Shown: positions 26,147-41,400 of the stretch, piece by piece
How the letters are laid out: every line of letters begins with the position of its first letter
Numbering within the stretch: the stretch's first letter is position 1
Source: Hoplostethus atlanticus
Taxonomy: Eukaryota; Chordata; Actinopteri; Trachichthyiformes; Trachichthyidae
NCBI GenBank assembly: GCA_034670405.1
Contig: JAXDDX010000042.1
Location: 742,001-806,000, forward strand
Length of the DNA stretch: 64,000 nucleotides
Direction of reading: 5' to 3'
Position numbers and translations under genes: made by a program
Notes under the pieces: model-generated
Databases searched by the model: none
The model's input: the letters and a program-made list of their open reading frames with translations, nothing else
What the model was told of the DNA's origin: nothing

Positions 26147-26352
26147 TACATAATTAATATCCACATATTCATATTATTATGTTAGTAATTATTAGTCTCA
26201 ATGATTTGAGGCTGATATATATCACCTGATATTTACATTTTCCAAATATAGCAGATGAAATGTTTCAATATTGCTGATATGTTGATATTCTATAATTATT
26301 AAGCATGGAAAACAAAATCATGATAATATTCGATCATACTCAATTAATTGGG

Positions 26353-26430
<78 letters not shown>

Positions 26431-29400
26431 GAAGCCCATTTGGAGTGCAGACACATGCTGATGGACTTTGTTGTTTGCACATAACAATAAAAACGTTTGT
26501 AGTGTTTCAAACATCAAACTGTCTCTGTGTTGCTGTAACGGTTCCATCTGAAAGGAGCTCACTGTAAATGGATAAGGCAAGGTACAATGTTTCTGTGTTT
26601 TAACAGGAAGGTACTTCAGACTCACACATGTTGAAGCGGTGATGGTGTAGGCACTAGAGATGAAGGACTTGCCGTTGTTCAAACTGATGAGAACATCCAT
26701 AGTCCTGGAAATAACACGTTTCATCACGGTCACCATAATGCTCTGAATCATCCATAACAGCATAGCAGACTTTAACATTCTGACTGTACAAGGTGTAATA
26801 AATGGACATTACAGAGGAAGCCACTGTATCAGTCCCCTTTCATGCATTTAACCTGAAGTCGTCCCACGTCAATACTGTTATACAGAAGAATCAGATTAAT
26901 ATATTGTAACACAAAACTCTCTGAAACAGCTGAAGAGAAAGCTTTTTTTCCCCAAACAACTTCTCTTGAAGATGAAGCCAAAGTGCAGCAATAGTTCTCC
27001 AAGCATGCAGTAAAAAAGGACTTCTACAGCAGCTACATTTGTACAGTGCTCAGTAAAGAACAGAGCGCAATTGGGAGACACTCAATGCAAAGGAAGGAGA
27101 TCTTGTGATTATCATCGCCCTCACTGTGAACAGAATAAGAAACCCGACTAGCAGCACCAAGGCACGTGAACTCCAATGACTTATTTAGAAAGAAAAAGGG
27201 GGGAGGCCAAAACGGGCACAATTAAAACCCTAATGATGAACGGCACCGCAATTTCCATATGTCTATTACACCCAATCCAATTACCGCAGGTTTAATGAGA
27301 ATTCAGGACATGGAACAAGTGAAGCGCCTGAAATCCTCCTCCAACAAAAAGAGGAGCGAGAGAACTATGTAAAGCGCTATTGTCTGCGAGGGGCCAGCTG
27401 TGAGTGTGCGGTGGCGTACAGGGGAGGCCTGCATAGAAACTAGTGCTGTGGAATAATAACAAGAGGGCTCTCTTTGCTCAGGACTTAGCCCGGGGCTGAG
27501 CCTTGGGCCACCAATCCTCCTGTGGATCTGAACAGATGAGCAACCAGACCATGTGTCCATTACTATGCAGTGTATTCTAAATATTCCAAATTGACTCCTG
27601 CACCTCTCCTTATTCACCCACACTAAATATTTAAAACACAATTCAGGAACTTTAAAACTGGATGACGTGTCAGTCAACTTGTTGATGCCAACGCTTGCAC
27701 TGGTTTCAACTGTTTCTCCAGTAATACCAGGACATATTCCTTGGTGTAAGGTGTGGACGGTTGAAGTGTTGAATGCCTCTGCAGCCGTTTCAGGCTCTTG
27801 CATGTTAAGTAAGTGCTTCTGCTGAATGGATGAGGGGAGAGGCTAATTTAGCTGACATCCTCAATCCATGATAATGGTAGGCAGGTAGTTAATCAAGCTG
27901 GAGGCGTGGACCCCAGCATGTGAAGGAGGAAAGCTCCCAAGCGAGTTACACTGACAAACGCTCGCCCCCCCCCCCGACATCGCCGGACATCCTTAACGCA
28001 CTACAACCCAACCATAGTGGGTGGAGGCTTTTACCCTGAGACACAAAAATGGGTTGAGTAGGCAGAATCTGCTCCAATAAAGAGGCATAAGTCATATTTC
28101 CTGCTCCTTAATTCCCCATTATTTTCAGGAAAATATGAGAAAACATTTGTTAAGCAATTGGGTGGGCATTAATTATTAAAATGTCAGTGTATTTGAGGTA
28201 GTTCTGTGAATATCTATGTACAAAACCTATTCACACCTGATGATAGTGGACCAAAACGTTATTTTTCTGATTACATTTCACCTATTTGCAAAACTGTGCT
28301 GATACCCATTGTGCAAAAGGCAAAGCTGAACATAAAAGGGTAATAAAGAGGGAAAACGGGATAAAAGGAATGAAAATGGCGTAACTTAAAAACCAGACAG
28401 ATTAATAATTTATGACAATGCTCACTGCCACTTAACTTTTCCACAGTAAAAGAGAGTGAGTGACAGCGAGGAGAGAGTTGCAGCTGCTTGGTAGGTCGAA
28501 TGGTGATGTTTGAATAAATGGGAGATGAGAGGGCAGATTGCCATGGGGCCAAGGGATCAGTCAAACTCCAGTAGAAAGCGACATGGGTTCCCAGGGACAT
28601 GGTGGGCACCAGTTGAATGGCAGAAGGCTTCTTCTCACTGGAGATCCCACGGTGGAAACTTTGTCCCCGCACTCGCTAATCTGTCAGAAAGTAAGGCCGC
28701 CGTGACACTAAGCCTTGGTGATGCGATACAGCTGGACTGGCTGACACTGGCTCCGCTAATGGCTTTCAAACTTCCCTTAAAGATGTGAAAATTGAGGAGG
28801 CTGAATAATTCACAGCGGAGCATATGCGAGGCCTGTCACGCGGCATCCAGGAGTCATCACTCTGCATGAGTTTGCGTGGCAGAGGTTCTGACGGAGAGGA
28901 AACTCGGTTCAAGAGAGGGATTGCCTCACGAAACCTGGGAACCAGATGAAGAGTTGCGTTCCAAAATGTGACATCCGCCATTTGGAAAAATGACACGTTC
29001 TTAGAAACGACAAATTAAAACAAATTATGATGCTTTTTAAAGGGTAGCAGGTAACTTCAGCACTTGGTTAACAAAAGGATAAGACTGTCCCCTATATGTT
29101 AGAAGGATTGAATGATGAACATCAGGTCATGTTTTTTTTTTCCTAAAATGGATACACAGCATTTAGGAAATGAGCTCTTCAGGTGATCCAATGCTAATGT
29201 CACTTTAGTCTTAGGTTCAAGTTGTTTTTTTCTTGAGGAGGGTTCAGAGAGCTTCAGAGCTTCAGTCAGGTGACCATGGACAGCTGCTTGGTGTTTTAGA
29301 TCCTTTAATCACAGTAACTGGTTGCATCCTCACAATAAATCAATACACATCTATGATATCTATGCCACAACATGGAGGACAGTCAAACAAGAGGACATTT

Positions 29401-32400
29401 CTATCATCGACATCTACCCCCATTGAAGCAGATGGAGTCACCATGGTCCTGCTAGCAGCAGCCCTGCGATAGGCCGCTTAATTATTGACGAGGTCCGTCG
29501 CATTAGCTGCCATACCTGCTTTGTAAAGCAGGTGTCGACTTCCCCCTCAGTTATCTTTTGCCCTCCACCATTATTGTGAAAACACCAGGTGAGGACATGC
29601 TGGTGCAAGAACACAGCCACTTAACCTCTTTATCGACGCCCCAGAAGGGCATACAGGGTCTCCTAATGGGGATACGGGACGGAGGGATGGGGAGGGAGGG
29701 GCGTCAACAGATGCCAGTGTTTCAAGCCTGATGCCGCAGCTGTCACCACAGATGATGCCCCCATCATGAGCGCTGCTACATCACTCAATGACCAACTGAG
29801 GACACTGTGATTCCTGGACATCCAGGTTGGATGTGAAGCAGCCTGCTTCAAGTCCCTGGTGGGACTGGGAGCTGCAGCTGAGCTCAACTCAGATGACTGC
29901 CACATCTGAAATATGTTCCCAAGTAATTCATGACTTCAGGGCCGAATGTAAGCAGTGTTCGCTGAGGGACAGGCTTCGCATGAAACAAAGCACGGGTGAA
30001 AAGGGAAACGGGACAGGAAATATGGAAGAAAAAGATGATTCTCCAGCCGATTAAAGCCATGTTAACGGAGCACCGGGAGCGTCGGGAGCAGTGATGGAGC
30101 AGAAGCAGACAGATGGACGGAGACGGAAGTTTCTGGGCTCCGATGTTACATGCAGGTGGTGCGGGGTGCAGGGATTGTCAGTGCATGGTGAATTATTTAA
30201 ATGGGGAGCGTGGAAAAGGGAATGGCTGCATCTGTCGCACATCCTTTTAAAGCCCCTCCAGCAGATGTGTTTACTCACCGCCCGAACCAGCTAACTACAT
30301 AATGGGTCACCATCGGCAGCCAAGAGTTAATTAAGCAGGCCTTTTTCAAATGGCGGGCACGTAGCATCAGTTCAGGTCCTATCAGGGCGTAGCTGGTGCG
30401 GTAGGCTGGCGAGTTAAGGATGTAGCCATTGTGGAAGTTTATTTGTTTTACTGCATGCTTGAGTTGAAAGACATCAGATTTAGTTTTAAAATATACTCAT
30501 TTGGTTCGCGTTCACGTTCAAGAAAGAATTTCTGCAAAACGAACGCAGGACAGATGCAAGATAAATGCAGACGACTTCTGCAATAGTCAGTCAAGTTTGT
30601 TGGAATGTCAATCAGTACATGCAGAATGAAGATAACCAGAGCATTGCATTGCATTGCATTGCATCTATTCTCCACATTCTTCAGTGTTTGGGGGCATAAC
30701 TTCCACTTTGAAATTTAAATGCCTGACACCAGAGAAAAATAGTGTAAAACATTGTATTGTCAGTAGCTGGTGAGCTGAAAATATAAGCCTATCTTCACGT
30801 TGTACATCATCAACTTTCAGCATTCTTGTTGGAGTCTGGCGGAAAAACATGTTATCACCAGTAGTTTGGAATGAAAAGAGAGGATTATCTGAGGTAAGGT
30901 TAATGTTGATTTGGAGCATTTACAACATCATCATACGATATATAATCTCTTTTGGAGCTGAAACTCACAAAGACCTTCAGGAGCCAACGGCACTCATAAT
31001 CATACATTTTTGATTGGATTGTAGTCAGTGAGGACATTAAAATCTGTTGTTCCATCTAGAATGCCTTAGCGATCATCTGTTATGGTTTGGGATTATAAGA
31101 GATGATGTTGAAATCAAACAATAGCTATCCAACCAAGAATATACACATATTTACACTGTTTTTTCCTTAATTCTTCGTGGGTTGCAGGTATTGATTGTTT
31201 TTTGTTGGGCTGTACTTGTTTACTGTGTCTTTGTGGTATGTGCAGCAGTTTTCCCTTCAGAGTGCATCCAGTGTTGTTTCATACAGATGATTTATAGGTT
31301 TAAGTTTAGTGCATAGGAATTATTGCACATTTGAAAAAGGAGAGAAGAAATACAAACTGTGCAGGTGAGACAAAGAGGCCTGATGAAAACAGCCAAAAGA
31401 AAAGAGAGACAGGCGAATTCAACGAAAAGAGAAAGAAGACGGAGGCAAAAGTCAACACAGAGGAGAACGGTATACAAACAAAACGCCAACAAAATGAAGA
31501 AATAAAATAAATAGAAATATAATTACATTATGCCTTTTATGGCAACAAAATGATGATTTTTGATATGAAAGTTAAAATTTCTAACTATTTTGACAATTCC
31601 ATTCATACAGTATTTATAAAACAGTTACCTGCACCTTTAATTCTGAAGTGACATTATCTCATTACACTGTGATCCATGGCTGTCATGGTATTTTTAGACA
31701 TTTCCTATTGTCAGTATGTGTAGATTTACATTACTATACAAACATTGACTCCAATACGTCAAATAACCGTTATTTTGTTTGTTGTAGCCTCCCAGTGTCA
31801 GATATGCTCTTCAAAAGCAATACAATATTGTTTATGTCCACTAACTAGCAACTGCACATTTCCCTGGATTCTAGCAATAGAAAAAGGACTAGTAAACCAT
31901 AAACTAGTTCATTTTGGTCTCTACTGTCCTACCACAAAACATGTGTAATCCCATGTGCTGTTTGTTTTAATGGCGTCATGAATTAAATTATGACTCTTGT
32001 GACTTTTGTGTTTTTATATTTATGTTTTATGCTTGTTTTTATGCATCTGGCAGCAAAGAGAATTTTCATCTGGGGACAATAAAGCGGAATTGGATTGACT
32101 CTCGGAGTGAATTTTTGTGCACAGTTTGGATTTAGGATTGGGCCTTTTTTAACGTTAACGTAGTAATAGTGGCAGTAATTAGGATGGGTACACGATTCAT
32201 TGTGCCTTAGAAATACTCAAAACATTCATCACAACCTACTGGCTGTATCACAGAGTTGAAGAAGCAGGCTTTGAGTGAGATGTCAGTCTGTGGGCTGAGG
32301 CTCACCACAGCCCAATACTAACGCTGCCACAGCAAGCTAGCCAATACCCGATACTAAAATATATATATCTACCCCTAGCAGCAACCCCACCACATCCCTC

Positions 32401-35400
32401 AAACAATAATCCACTGGGTACTTACTGTCCGACTTCGTACAGCATTGGCGCGGGACACAGTAGATAATCATTCAGCACAGTGCTTGGCTTGTTATCTGGA
32501 AGACAAAAAGACGCTCCGGTGAGTTTCCTGCACAACAGAGTCAGGCAAAATACACTTCTACACCACTACGCCAACTGATGGGGAAACTGGGAAATTACCT
32601 TTTACATGTTACGATAGGAAAACCACAAAAATCATCTCGTGTCTCCGGTAGATATCGCCACCAACATGTTAGCATACAGTAGGTTAAGGTTAACTAGCAA
32701 TATCTAGCGTAAGAAGATCGACCTTTTAGTGATCCAGGGTTGGTGTTGCGGTTTCACGTCATATAAAAGGAGAAGTTGACCAATGGGCCTATTTCCCAAA
32801 AAGTCGGTATGGTCCATTAAAATGTGTTTCCGGATTGGCAGCCACAAGGGGGGAAGAAACAAAAGACACATACCCTCGTTACTGTAATTGAGTAGTTTTT
32901 TTGTGCACTTGACTGAAGTATTGCACTTCACTACATTTTAAATTGCATCCAATACAGAGTACAAATTCTGTACGATCATAAAAACTGGCCATTACAATTA
33001 CATCTGCATCAAACCTGCAGTAACTGACTGTAACATCAAATGCTCCAATTTGTCCATGAAAGTAGAAGTAGCTTAGTTAAAAATAGCCAAAAGAAAAAAA
33101 TGGCATTTATTTAAAATTGTCTTCAAATATCTACTTCCTGGAAAACAGCTTTTCTTCTGTTGTTACTTCATGGTGTACCAGTACAGCAAACCAATATTAC
33201 TATCACAGATTTTTCATCCTGTTTCAACTGGAAACCCATTACAGAGGCAAGACAAATACCATTTCTTTGTGACTTTAAGTAAAATTTCAGTAACTGAACT
33301 TCAACTTGAGCAGGATTTCTGTACCATGGGGTTAAAGGAAACAAAGGGACGACAGGGAGCTGTGGAGGCGGCTGACATGTGCAGAGCAGATAGGCAGTAA
33401 CGGGTCCTGGATGATGATCTATGTGTGTGCTTGCATCGCCATGTGTGACATTTACATCCAGCATGGGTTCACAGCCTCACACATCCTCAGCCACGGAGGT
33501 AATTCACATTAAACCCGGGCTTCTTCTGTCGCCTGACTGCTAGGGGCTCCGACTGGTTTGGTGATGGAGAAGACGGTAGCATCTGTTCCACATATGTGGT
33601 GTGTGTTCCATAGTTGTCATAATGCCTGTCCATAATTATAAGGTGCCCTCCTGCTAAAAAGGTCTGGGCAGAACACATGCAATAGCGAATAAGGGAATAA
33701 ATAGCCCCAAGTGGGCGAATGTGAGACAGCCTAAACTGAGAAAGGACTAACAGGAAGACATCTGCTAATGGCTACTTCCTGATTCCTTTTTTAAGACTTT
33801 TTTTTTTTTGAGGGAAAAAAATTAGGCTGAAGTATTTCAGTCAAGTTGAAATGCTGAATATCAAAAATAACTTGACAAGGCAAGTGTTGTCATTGGCAGT
33901 TCTCAATTCCACAGAACAGCCAAATGAGTGCTTGGAAAGATTGGCTTTTTGTGCCAAATCACATGTGCTTCCTGAGAAAGGATTTCTCAGCAGAGCAGGC
34001 TACAAGCTCCAAATAAGTGTGACCCACATCGCCCCTTTCCTCTGTTGTATTTACAGGTAGATGGCATAGACAGGGAGTTGCTGCAAGATAGTGATAGTGC
34101 TGCAGGCAAAGGCTTGTTTTGTCATTTCCTTCCCCAAAAAACATTTTCTTCAATTTACAAAATAACAAGTGAGTGAAAAGGCATCGCATTGCGAGGGCCT
34201 GGAGTTCAAGCTGAAGTCAAAGATTTTAATTTGCAGCAAGACACACAATGCAAAAACATACAACACATGATGAAGATGAAGCAAATAAGCATAAGCATGC
34301 AAGACACGTTAAAAGACAGGGAAGTGGAGTGGAGCTACAGTTAAGCATGTTTATGCCACGTGTGGTAAATGAGAAGTTCAAGCTGTTTCATTTCGTCTGT
34401 GGTTGCCTGAACCTGTAACCTGAAGGGAGGTGCTTTCTATAATGCTCTGAGCTTTAGATAGGATCTGTCTGACATAGACATGAGGGAGGGGGATCTGCTG
34501 AGTGCTAGTAATCTTGTTTAGTAGCTACGCCTCCTTTGTTACAGTTGAGCTTCCTGATGTGTCATTTAAAGACCCGTATATGATGTCTGATGAGGTAGAA
34601 CAAACTATGTGTGAGGATTGATTTGATTGTGAATCACATGAATCACACATTTTTCACATGAAAAAAAATTCTGTTGACCCTTCTGGCAAAAGTGTCAGGA
34701 TTAAAATCTGAACTTCTCTAGACAGGTCAGGGCCTGAGGAGCCTAGGGCTTCATTCACACTGCAGACGTTCATGCTCAGTTCTGAGTTGCTGCTTACATC
34801 TCAGTTTGTGGAAGACAGTTCATATCTATTCTAGGATGTAACCCATATCCGATACCAAAACGAATGGACAGTGATAAGACATGCTTGCACAGAGCAACAA
34901 TAACAAAAGACGTCAGATCCGGGGGGGGTTTCTGTTGTTTTTTTGTCTCTCTGATGAATCACGTAAGATTTGCTTATTGCCACGGCAACACTGAGACATT
35001 TTCAATTTGATCGGAATTGAAATAATTTGCAGCTTTTTGCCTTTCACACTGATTAGAAAACATCAGATCTATATCACGTGTGAAGGAAAAAACAGAATTG
35101 CGACACTGTCAGCTGCAGTGTGAGCTTAGCCTCTCGGTCAGACCATATGATAGAGAAGCTCTATTGTTATAGTCCACCACTCACTGATGGTCTGCTGGCC
35201 CACGATGAAGCTGCAGACCACGCCCTCATTGCTGCGGCCGAGGGTGAAGCCGTTCCCTCTGAGGACGATGTCGAAGGTCTCTGCAGTATGTAGGCAAACA
35301 TGTGGAAAGGAAAAGAGAGAGATGAGCCTGGGAGGATTCATGAACCAATATACACAGTGGTGCCAATTTCAGAATTTCTCCTTCATGCATTTAAATTGCA

Positions 35401-38400
35401 TCTATCGTGAATGAGTATTGGAGGTACTTAATACTGCATTGTTATACAAATGGACTGCTGATGTGATGGAGGTTCCTCCCTGACCACAGCTACATAAAAA
35501 ACAGACTGTAAAACCTGCAATGAAATTTGATTTTCTTTGCACTTTTTATTAATTCATTTAATTCTTCAATTTTAATTTTTTTAATTCCTCATTGACAGGC
35601 AGTAATGTATCCCAGCGTTTTCCTACCATTAAATAGGTGGGGTGGGTCACTCTGCTAGCCCTAAAATACTTTCATTAGTCTGGTTCAGTTTTAGTGTCCC
35701 GTGATGAAGAGCTGCTTCAGAGGCTTTTCCACCCTGACAAGAATACAATTCTGGGGCAATCACTGAATACTTAAACACTATATATTTTTTTGACAGGCTT
35801 GTTGTTCATTGTTTAATGATAATGATATGATAAAATAATGAAGATCAGCACAAAATATCATCTTTTGGAAATTTCCGTCCGGTATTGGCCTTTACAAACC
35901 AGCATCGGTCCAACCCTAACTGTAACACAAACGTCTAGTGTCTCTCGACCAACTCACTAACAGACCATTCCTTGTAACGTCCCAGAGCTTTGCCATACAA
36001 TTCCTCCTGGACAAGAGTCCTAAGTGCAGCAGTGAAGACAAGCAGCTGACTACATCTGTACATCGCTCTGGGCATTGACAGTAGCAGGGATATCCACTCA
36101 CCGTTCACACAAACACTGGACGGCTCCACACTCAGGATCTCTGTGCACGATTGCTTTAATATCTGGAGGATAAAAAAAAAATGGAATAGATACATTATTG
36201 CATGAGGGGCGAGAATAAATACATCAAGGCCCGGCCGTTATCGGCTCTGTCAAGTTTAGAAAACAGATTAGGGTGCAACACCTGAGAAATGTCTTGCCTC
36301 TGATCAGGGCCTGGCGGCTAAAGGCGAGAGCTGAGTATCAGCGGCGAGGAGAGCAGGAGGGGAAAACGGGAGCTGTGTCGGCATTTATGGGAAAATTATG
36401 CAAGACTATTACATTCGTCCATTCTATTAAAAACCTCCGGGATCCTACATTATCATATAAAGAGGCCTATGTGAGCCCACTGTCATGGAGTCACACTATC
36501 TTCTATGATTCAATAAATCAACAAAGGACAAACTATGCAAATCCCAGTACACAGTCAGTAAAAAGGAGCATATTAACTGCAATATAGGACACTTGAACCT
36601 TTCATTTGACGTTGGGCAAAACTTAAATCTGAAGTGTGGAAGGAGTGAGCATTTACAGCAGCCTTATTAAATATGATGGTTTGATATGGAATCGTTAAAA
36701 GGGGAGAGGCTCGTAGATGACAGCTGGGAGGAAAGGGATCTGCTGCTGCTCCTCTGTGCCACTATTTTCCCTGTCTAATTACTTGCTTGGCAGTTCCCGA
36801 CAAAAAACAAAATTGACTTTTTGCCTGCCTGAGCTCAAAATGACGGGAGGACCCGTTCGCTGGTCTCGCTTTGCCACGGAGTTCAGAGAATTCTGTTGTA
36901 AAATGAGATATCGTTATCTGAAAAACGTGGTACCTGCTCTTACAAAATGATTGAGAATTAAAGAAAAATATGGCATTCTTTAAAAAAATAGTAGTGATTG
37001 AATAATGAGATTAGAGGGAGCTGTTCAATTCTACAGGATCTAGTGACAAAACAATATTTACAGGCTATGGAGAAAGGAAGCCATGATCCAAATATCCCAG
37101 CCAGTGTTGTAGTTGGAGGGAGGATCAGAAAGGAAGAGGCTTGGATTACTTCTTTCCTACGTGATCTAATGAGAATGCCATCACACGTTAATTTCCTAAT
37201 ATCATAAAGTCCCGTGTGCTAACCTCAGCTTTTTCTCAAAGGCAAACCGGATGAGTTCAGTAGCAAAAGGAAGTTAATGATTATGTTGTGAGATTGCAAT
37301 TTGGAGTTTTCCCAGAGGCCCAGAGCTCAGACAACAAAGGGCCAGTCTATCACCGGCTACAGAAACAGCCCTACATGGAGCTTTGGCAGCAAACTTCAGA
37401 AAAAATACCAGAAACACAACTTTGCCTGATTCTTTCCACACGTTCTGTCACATCGGTCACATAGGCAGCGTGGATCCTGCACCAAAAGACTGCACAGATG
37501 ATCTCAAATCCCTGAAATCCAAGCGAGGAGCACGGAGGCCAACTAGTCAGGCATCCAGTATTACTAATCAGTGAAGAATGCTCTGCGTTTCATTTGGATG
37601 CTGAAAGAGTCGCTCTGCTCAGCGCCTCGGAGGAGTTCATTAACCATTTCTGTTGCTCTGGACATTCTTGTACACGCTTTAAAACATTTTGAAAACTGTT
37701 TTGGTGCCTTAAAACCATCAAATCCACCCGTCCAGCTTTTGCAAAATCATTTTAATCTGAACTAAACTTGACACGCCTTCAGAAACATGGCACTCCTTAA
37801 TACTCTATTGATCCCCTGAAGGAGAAATGTGTCTGTGCCTTGCCAGCCCAAAAGCTTCTATTGAGCAGTCTGCTAGTCGTGGTTTTGCCTACTTCATAAC
37901 CAAAAACAACTAAGTCTGTTGTGTGGTTGAATGCATCATTTTTGCACTTTCTGCACAGTGACAGACATGCAGTCTGTCATTTTGATGTGTTTATAACTGT
38001 CGCCCAGTTGATGTATCATCTATAATAATGGTTCACAGTCTGTGCTTGGGACCCCGACATGATATTTGGGTGTGGATTTACGGAATCTGAAAATACATAT
38101 TTGTAAAATACTAATTATTATCGTGTTTTTTAAATTTCATGATAAATGTTTTCAGCCTCTTGGCTTCTTCCAATAATTAACAGAGGAAAATAAAATGCAG
38201 GGTCTCCATTCTACACATTTTTGCAACAAGGGGTCACAAGTAGGCATCGTTCCATTTTCAGGGGCAGGGAAGTGGAAAAATTGAGAGCCACTTCTCTAGA
38301 CCCTGCTCTGCTTAACAGTTGGTTTGAAAGGCAACACAATCAATCATAGTCTTGGACTCAGTATCACACAACGGAAACAAGACACACCCTTTGGCATACA

Positions 38401-41400
38401 GGCACACCACATTCTGACAGCTAGCTTAGCTTTAGCTTGTTCTTTTGCAGAACATTGTTGGCACTGTCAGCTCTGACAGAGATGCAAGAACCGCTCCAGC
38501 GAGGGTCAGTACTCACAACGGGTGGAGGCTCACAGTAAACCCCCACCTTGGCCAAACGTTAAAAGCTGCAGCAAATGGAAAGTATCACTAATTGGCTGGC
38601 AGAAGAAGACGAGGCTGCTCGGGAAACTTAATATAAACAGTGTGTAAGCGACAGCTATTCACTGATTATAGCATTACCTAGACAATATTTCCTTGAGCCA
38701 TAAAGAAGGCTTCACCCTGCATTTCTTAAGCTTTTACAGAAAAAAATACAATATTTGCAGTTGCAAACGCATGATTGGTACTGAAGAGCTTCAGTGAATT
38801 CTGTACATAATATTGTAATCTCCACACAATAAAAACACTGTGAAAAGCATGTCATATGGGTAGTGACTAACTGTCAAGCTGCTCCCATTCCCTTGTCTAA
38901 TTTGCTATATTGAGTGGGTAGGACATTTCCTCCTCTGTCTACAAACTGAGGACACAGCTACCAGTTATTTCCAGAGTATTTTTCCATGCACCTTAGCAGA
39001 ATGATCACTGTGCTGTGAGAAACCTCTGTCACAACCGGGACATGAAACTAACTTTTTTTGCCCGTTTGCCCATCTGCCCACACGGTTCCCAAATCCACCA
39101 GGCGTTTGTACTATTTTAACACCTCCATTCATTTTAAGAGTAAGGAAGACACTAAATGATGACTGGTTACCTGCCAACGTGGCTGGTAGAGTAGCTGAAA
39201 TTTATCATCATTTGGCTTGTGGCAAAGTGTTAATTTGCCATCCCAATCACAACCCCAAATTGATCAAAAGTGAAATTGAATAACACTTTGCAACACCACA
39301 CGCAGGAAAAGCAGGCAAACTTACAGAATTCACAATGCCTTTGAGTGCGTGGAAGCCATCTTTGACAGGAAACACTTGGTCCTTGGTGTCCGCGACCTCA
39401 GCAAGCTGTTAGTATCATGAAAGAGTCATTACACGACTACACAGGAACTATTGCTGATTTAACAGTCCTTTCATCTTTTTCTGTTTTCTTCGTTATGACT
39501 GAGCACCGTCTATCCTTTCATATCATGGGCAGAAGGAGACATAGCAGATGGCATGACTGTGGCAAACACTTTGCTCTACCATAAAAAATAAAAAAAACAC
39601 ATAGCAGAACAAACTGGGAGCAATATTGCCTTTGTTTTTGACTTAATAGGGGCTCGTCACGAGATGTTGAGAGTGGTTACCAATGGTTACAAGGGACAGG
39701 CCACTATGTTGGAGGAGTGACAGCAAAACTAAAGATCAGAACGTTATCACCCCTTCCTCCCTGAGACAACAAAGAAAATGACTTCTGAGCAGTGAAAACA
39801 GTCTTGCACATGTCATGAAATAAGAGGAACCACTGAAATGTGGTTATGTGTTGTGGACACAAATCATGTTAACATTATTACGTGACAATAGCATGAATTG
39901 AACACGCCATTTTCACGCGTTTGTAATGTGAAAAGGTCAGCTGACGGTTTACTGCAGGCAAGTAAAATAACTTTGGTTAAGGTTAGTGTAAGGTTCTGGT
40001 CATGGTTTACCTCCCTCGTCACTCTTCCCAGCAGGGTGCCGAGTCCCTCGTAACCTTTGGTAATCTCTCCCGGTGCATACACCTGGAGACTTCTTACCTG
40101 TTGCTCATCGAAGTCCTTGATGCCCACACAGTATACCCGGGCACCATATTTTCTTGCTTCGTCAGCCTGCAGTTCATACAAATGTGTAAATGATGTGCAA
40201 CGTGGAGAATTTAAAGGAGAAAAATCCACCATGAAACAGAATTTGCAGCTGTCATTCTGTCATTTTAGATGAAGTGTTTTCATAAGCCCCTCGGTGTGTT
40301 TTGTCCCACCCACCCAGACTGCATTTCTCTTCACATCTTTTTTGAATCTGTATGCGCTATTTAACTAAAATAAAGTGAAATAACACAGAACTTATCTAAA
40401 CACTCCTATGATCTTTTGAGAGTTCAGTCTTCTGGATCAATCTGGATGTCATCAAGAAACAGCGCGACGACGTATTAAAAGTGGATTTTCAACATTTTGA
40501 CAAGTAAATGAAATAACGTGAGAGACTACTCCACAGAGTGAACCTTACCTCCTTTATTGTGAGTTCGTGAACATACACCGCAAGCTTCCCATCTGTCAAA
40601 GCCAGGATTATACTCGAGGACTTAGTCGTCTGCTTTCGTATTTGCTCTGTGGCCTTGAGGTTCAAGCGCAGGATGATAAACAACTTATTAAAAGACTACG
40701 CCACAAAATGTTTTGCAATACTGTTCACAATTTGATCAGAAAGCCTGGATTGTAGTAATGAGGGTAGCAAGAGGGTAAACTTACCGCTTCGATTCCCAAA
40801 TGCATGAATGTTTCTCCTGCTGGTTTTACATCCCGCAGGCGCTTCAGACCCTCCTCGATCTCATACCTTAAAACAGAGACATACAGAGGGATTAACACTG
40901 TGGGTACGTTGACATCAGGCCACATGTATGGGTTGTTTGTAAGGGATTTCTCTCCTCTGAGTACTTTTCACACTGTGGGCAAAAGTTTCTGCATTAAAAA
41001 CGAACTGGAAAACAACATGCTAGCATTCCTCATTCAAAACAATGGGTACCGCTAGCTGCAAGCTATCCCAACGGCTAGAGGCGACTGGTAACCACAGGTT
41101 TCAATAAGGAATGCAAAGAAGTTGTGTTCACCTTAAGGACCAATACAGAAACATTTTTCATGAGCAGTTTAGTGGACATGTTTACCCAGAGCATCTTACA
41201 GTACTATGAGTGCATGTTTTTTTTTAGCATTGGCAGCCCCGGTGGGAATTGAACCTTTAAATTTGGCAGTGTCACCCAGCAAGCATTTCACAGACGGCGG
41301 CGTTCAGGTGGTGGCCAAGTTCAACGTCAACCCAAGCGAGCACAAATTTTTCACCATATGATATGAAGCCATGGTGAAAATGTAGACTAAAAAGAGCTTT

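Larger units (their letters stand above)
25678..26625 (-). other. antxr2 intron 11
   Basis: 948 bp dominated by simple sequence: G/T-rich block (25736-25770), TA-rich tracts (25881-25938, 26114-26143) and (CA)37 (26354-26427). Expected to be length-variable. Confidence 0.85.
26705..32425 (-). other. antxr2 intron 10
   Basis: 5.7 kb, the longest complete intron. It holds family D repeats (26960-27070, 30430-30600), a GCATT pentamer run (30642-30664), a family C repeat (31320-31395) and a LINE-tail-like stretch (32030-32095). The 166-codon minus frame at 27303-27803 shows no known domain. Confidence 0.8.

Noticed and set aside
27303-27803. 166-codon minus-strand open frame in intron 10 of antxr2
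   Set aside because: No recognisable domain and no splice continuity with the flanking exons. It lies in the middle of an intron already defined by exons 10 and 11.
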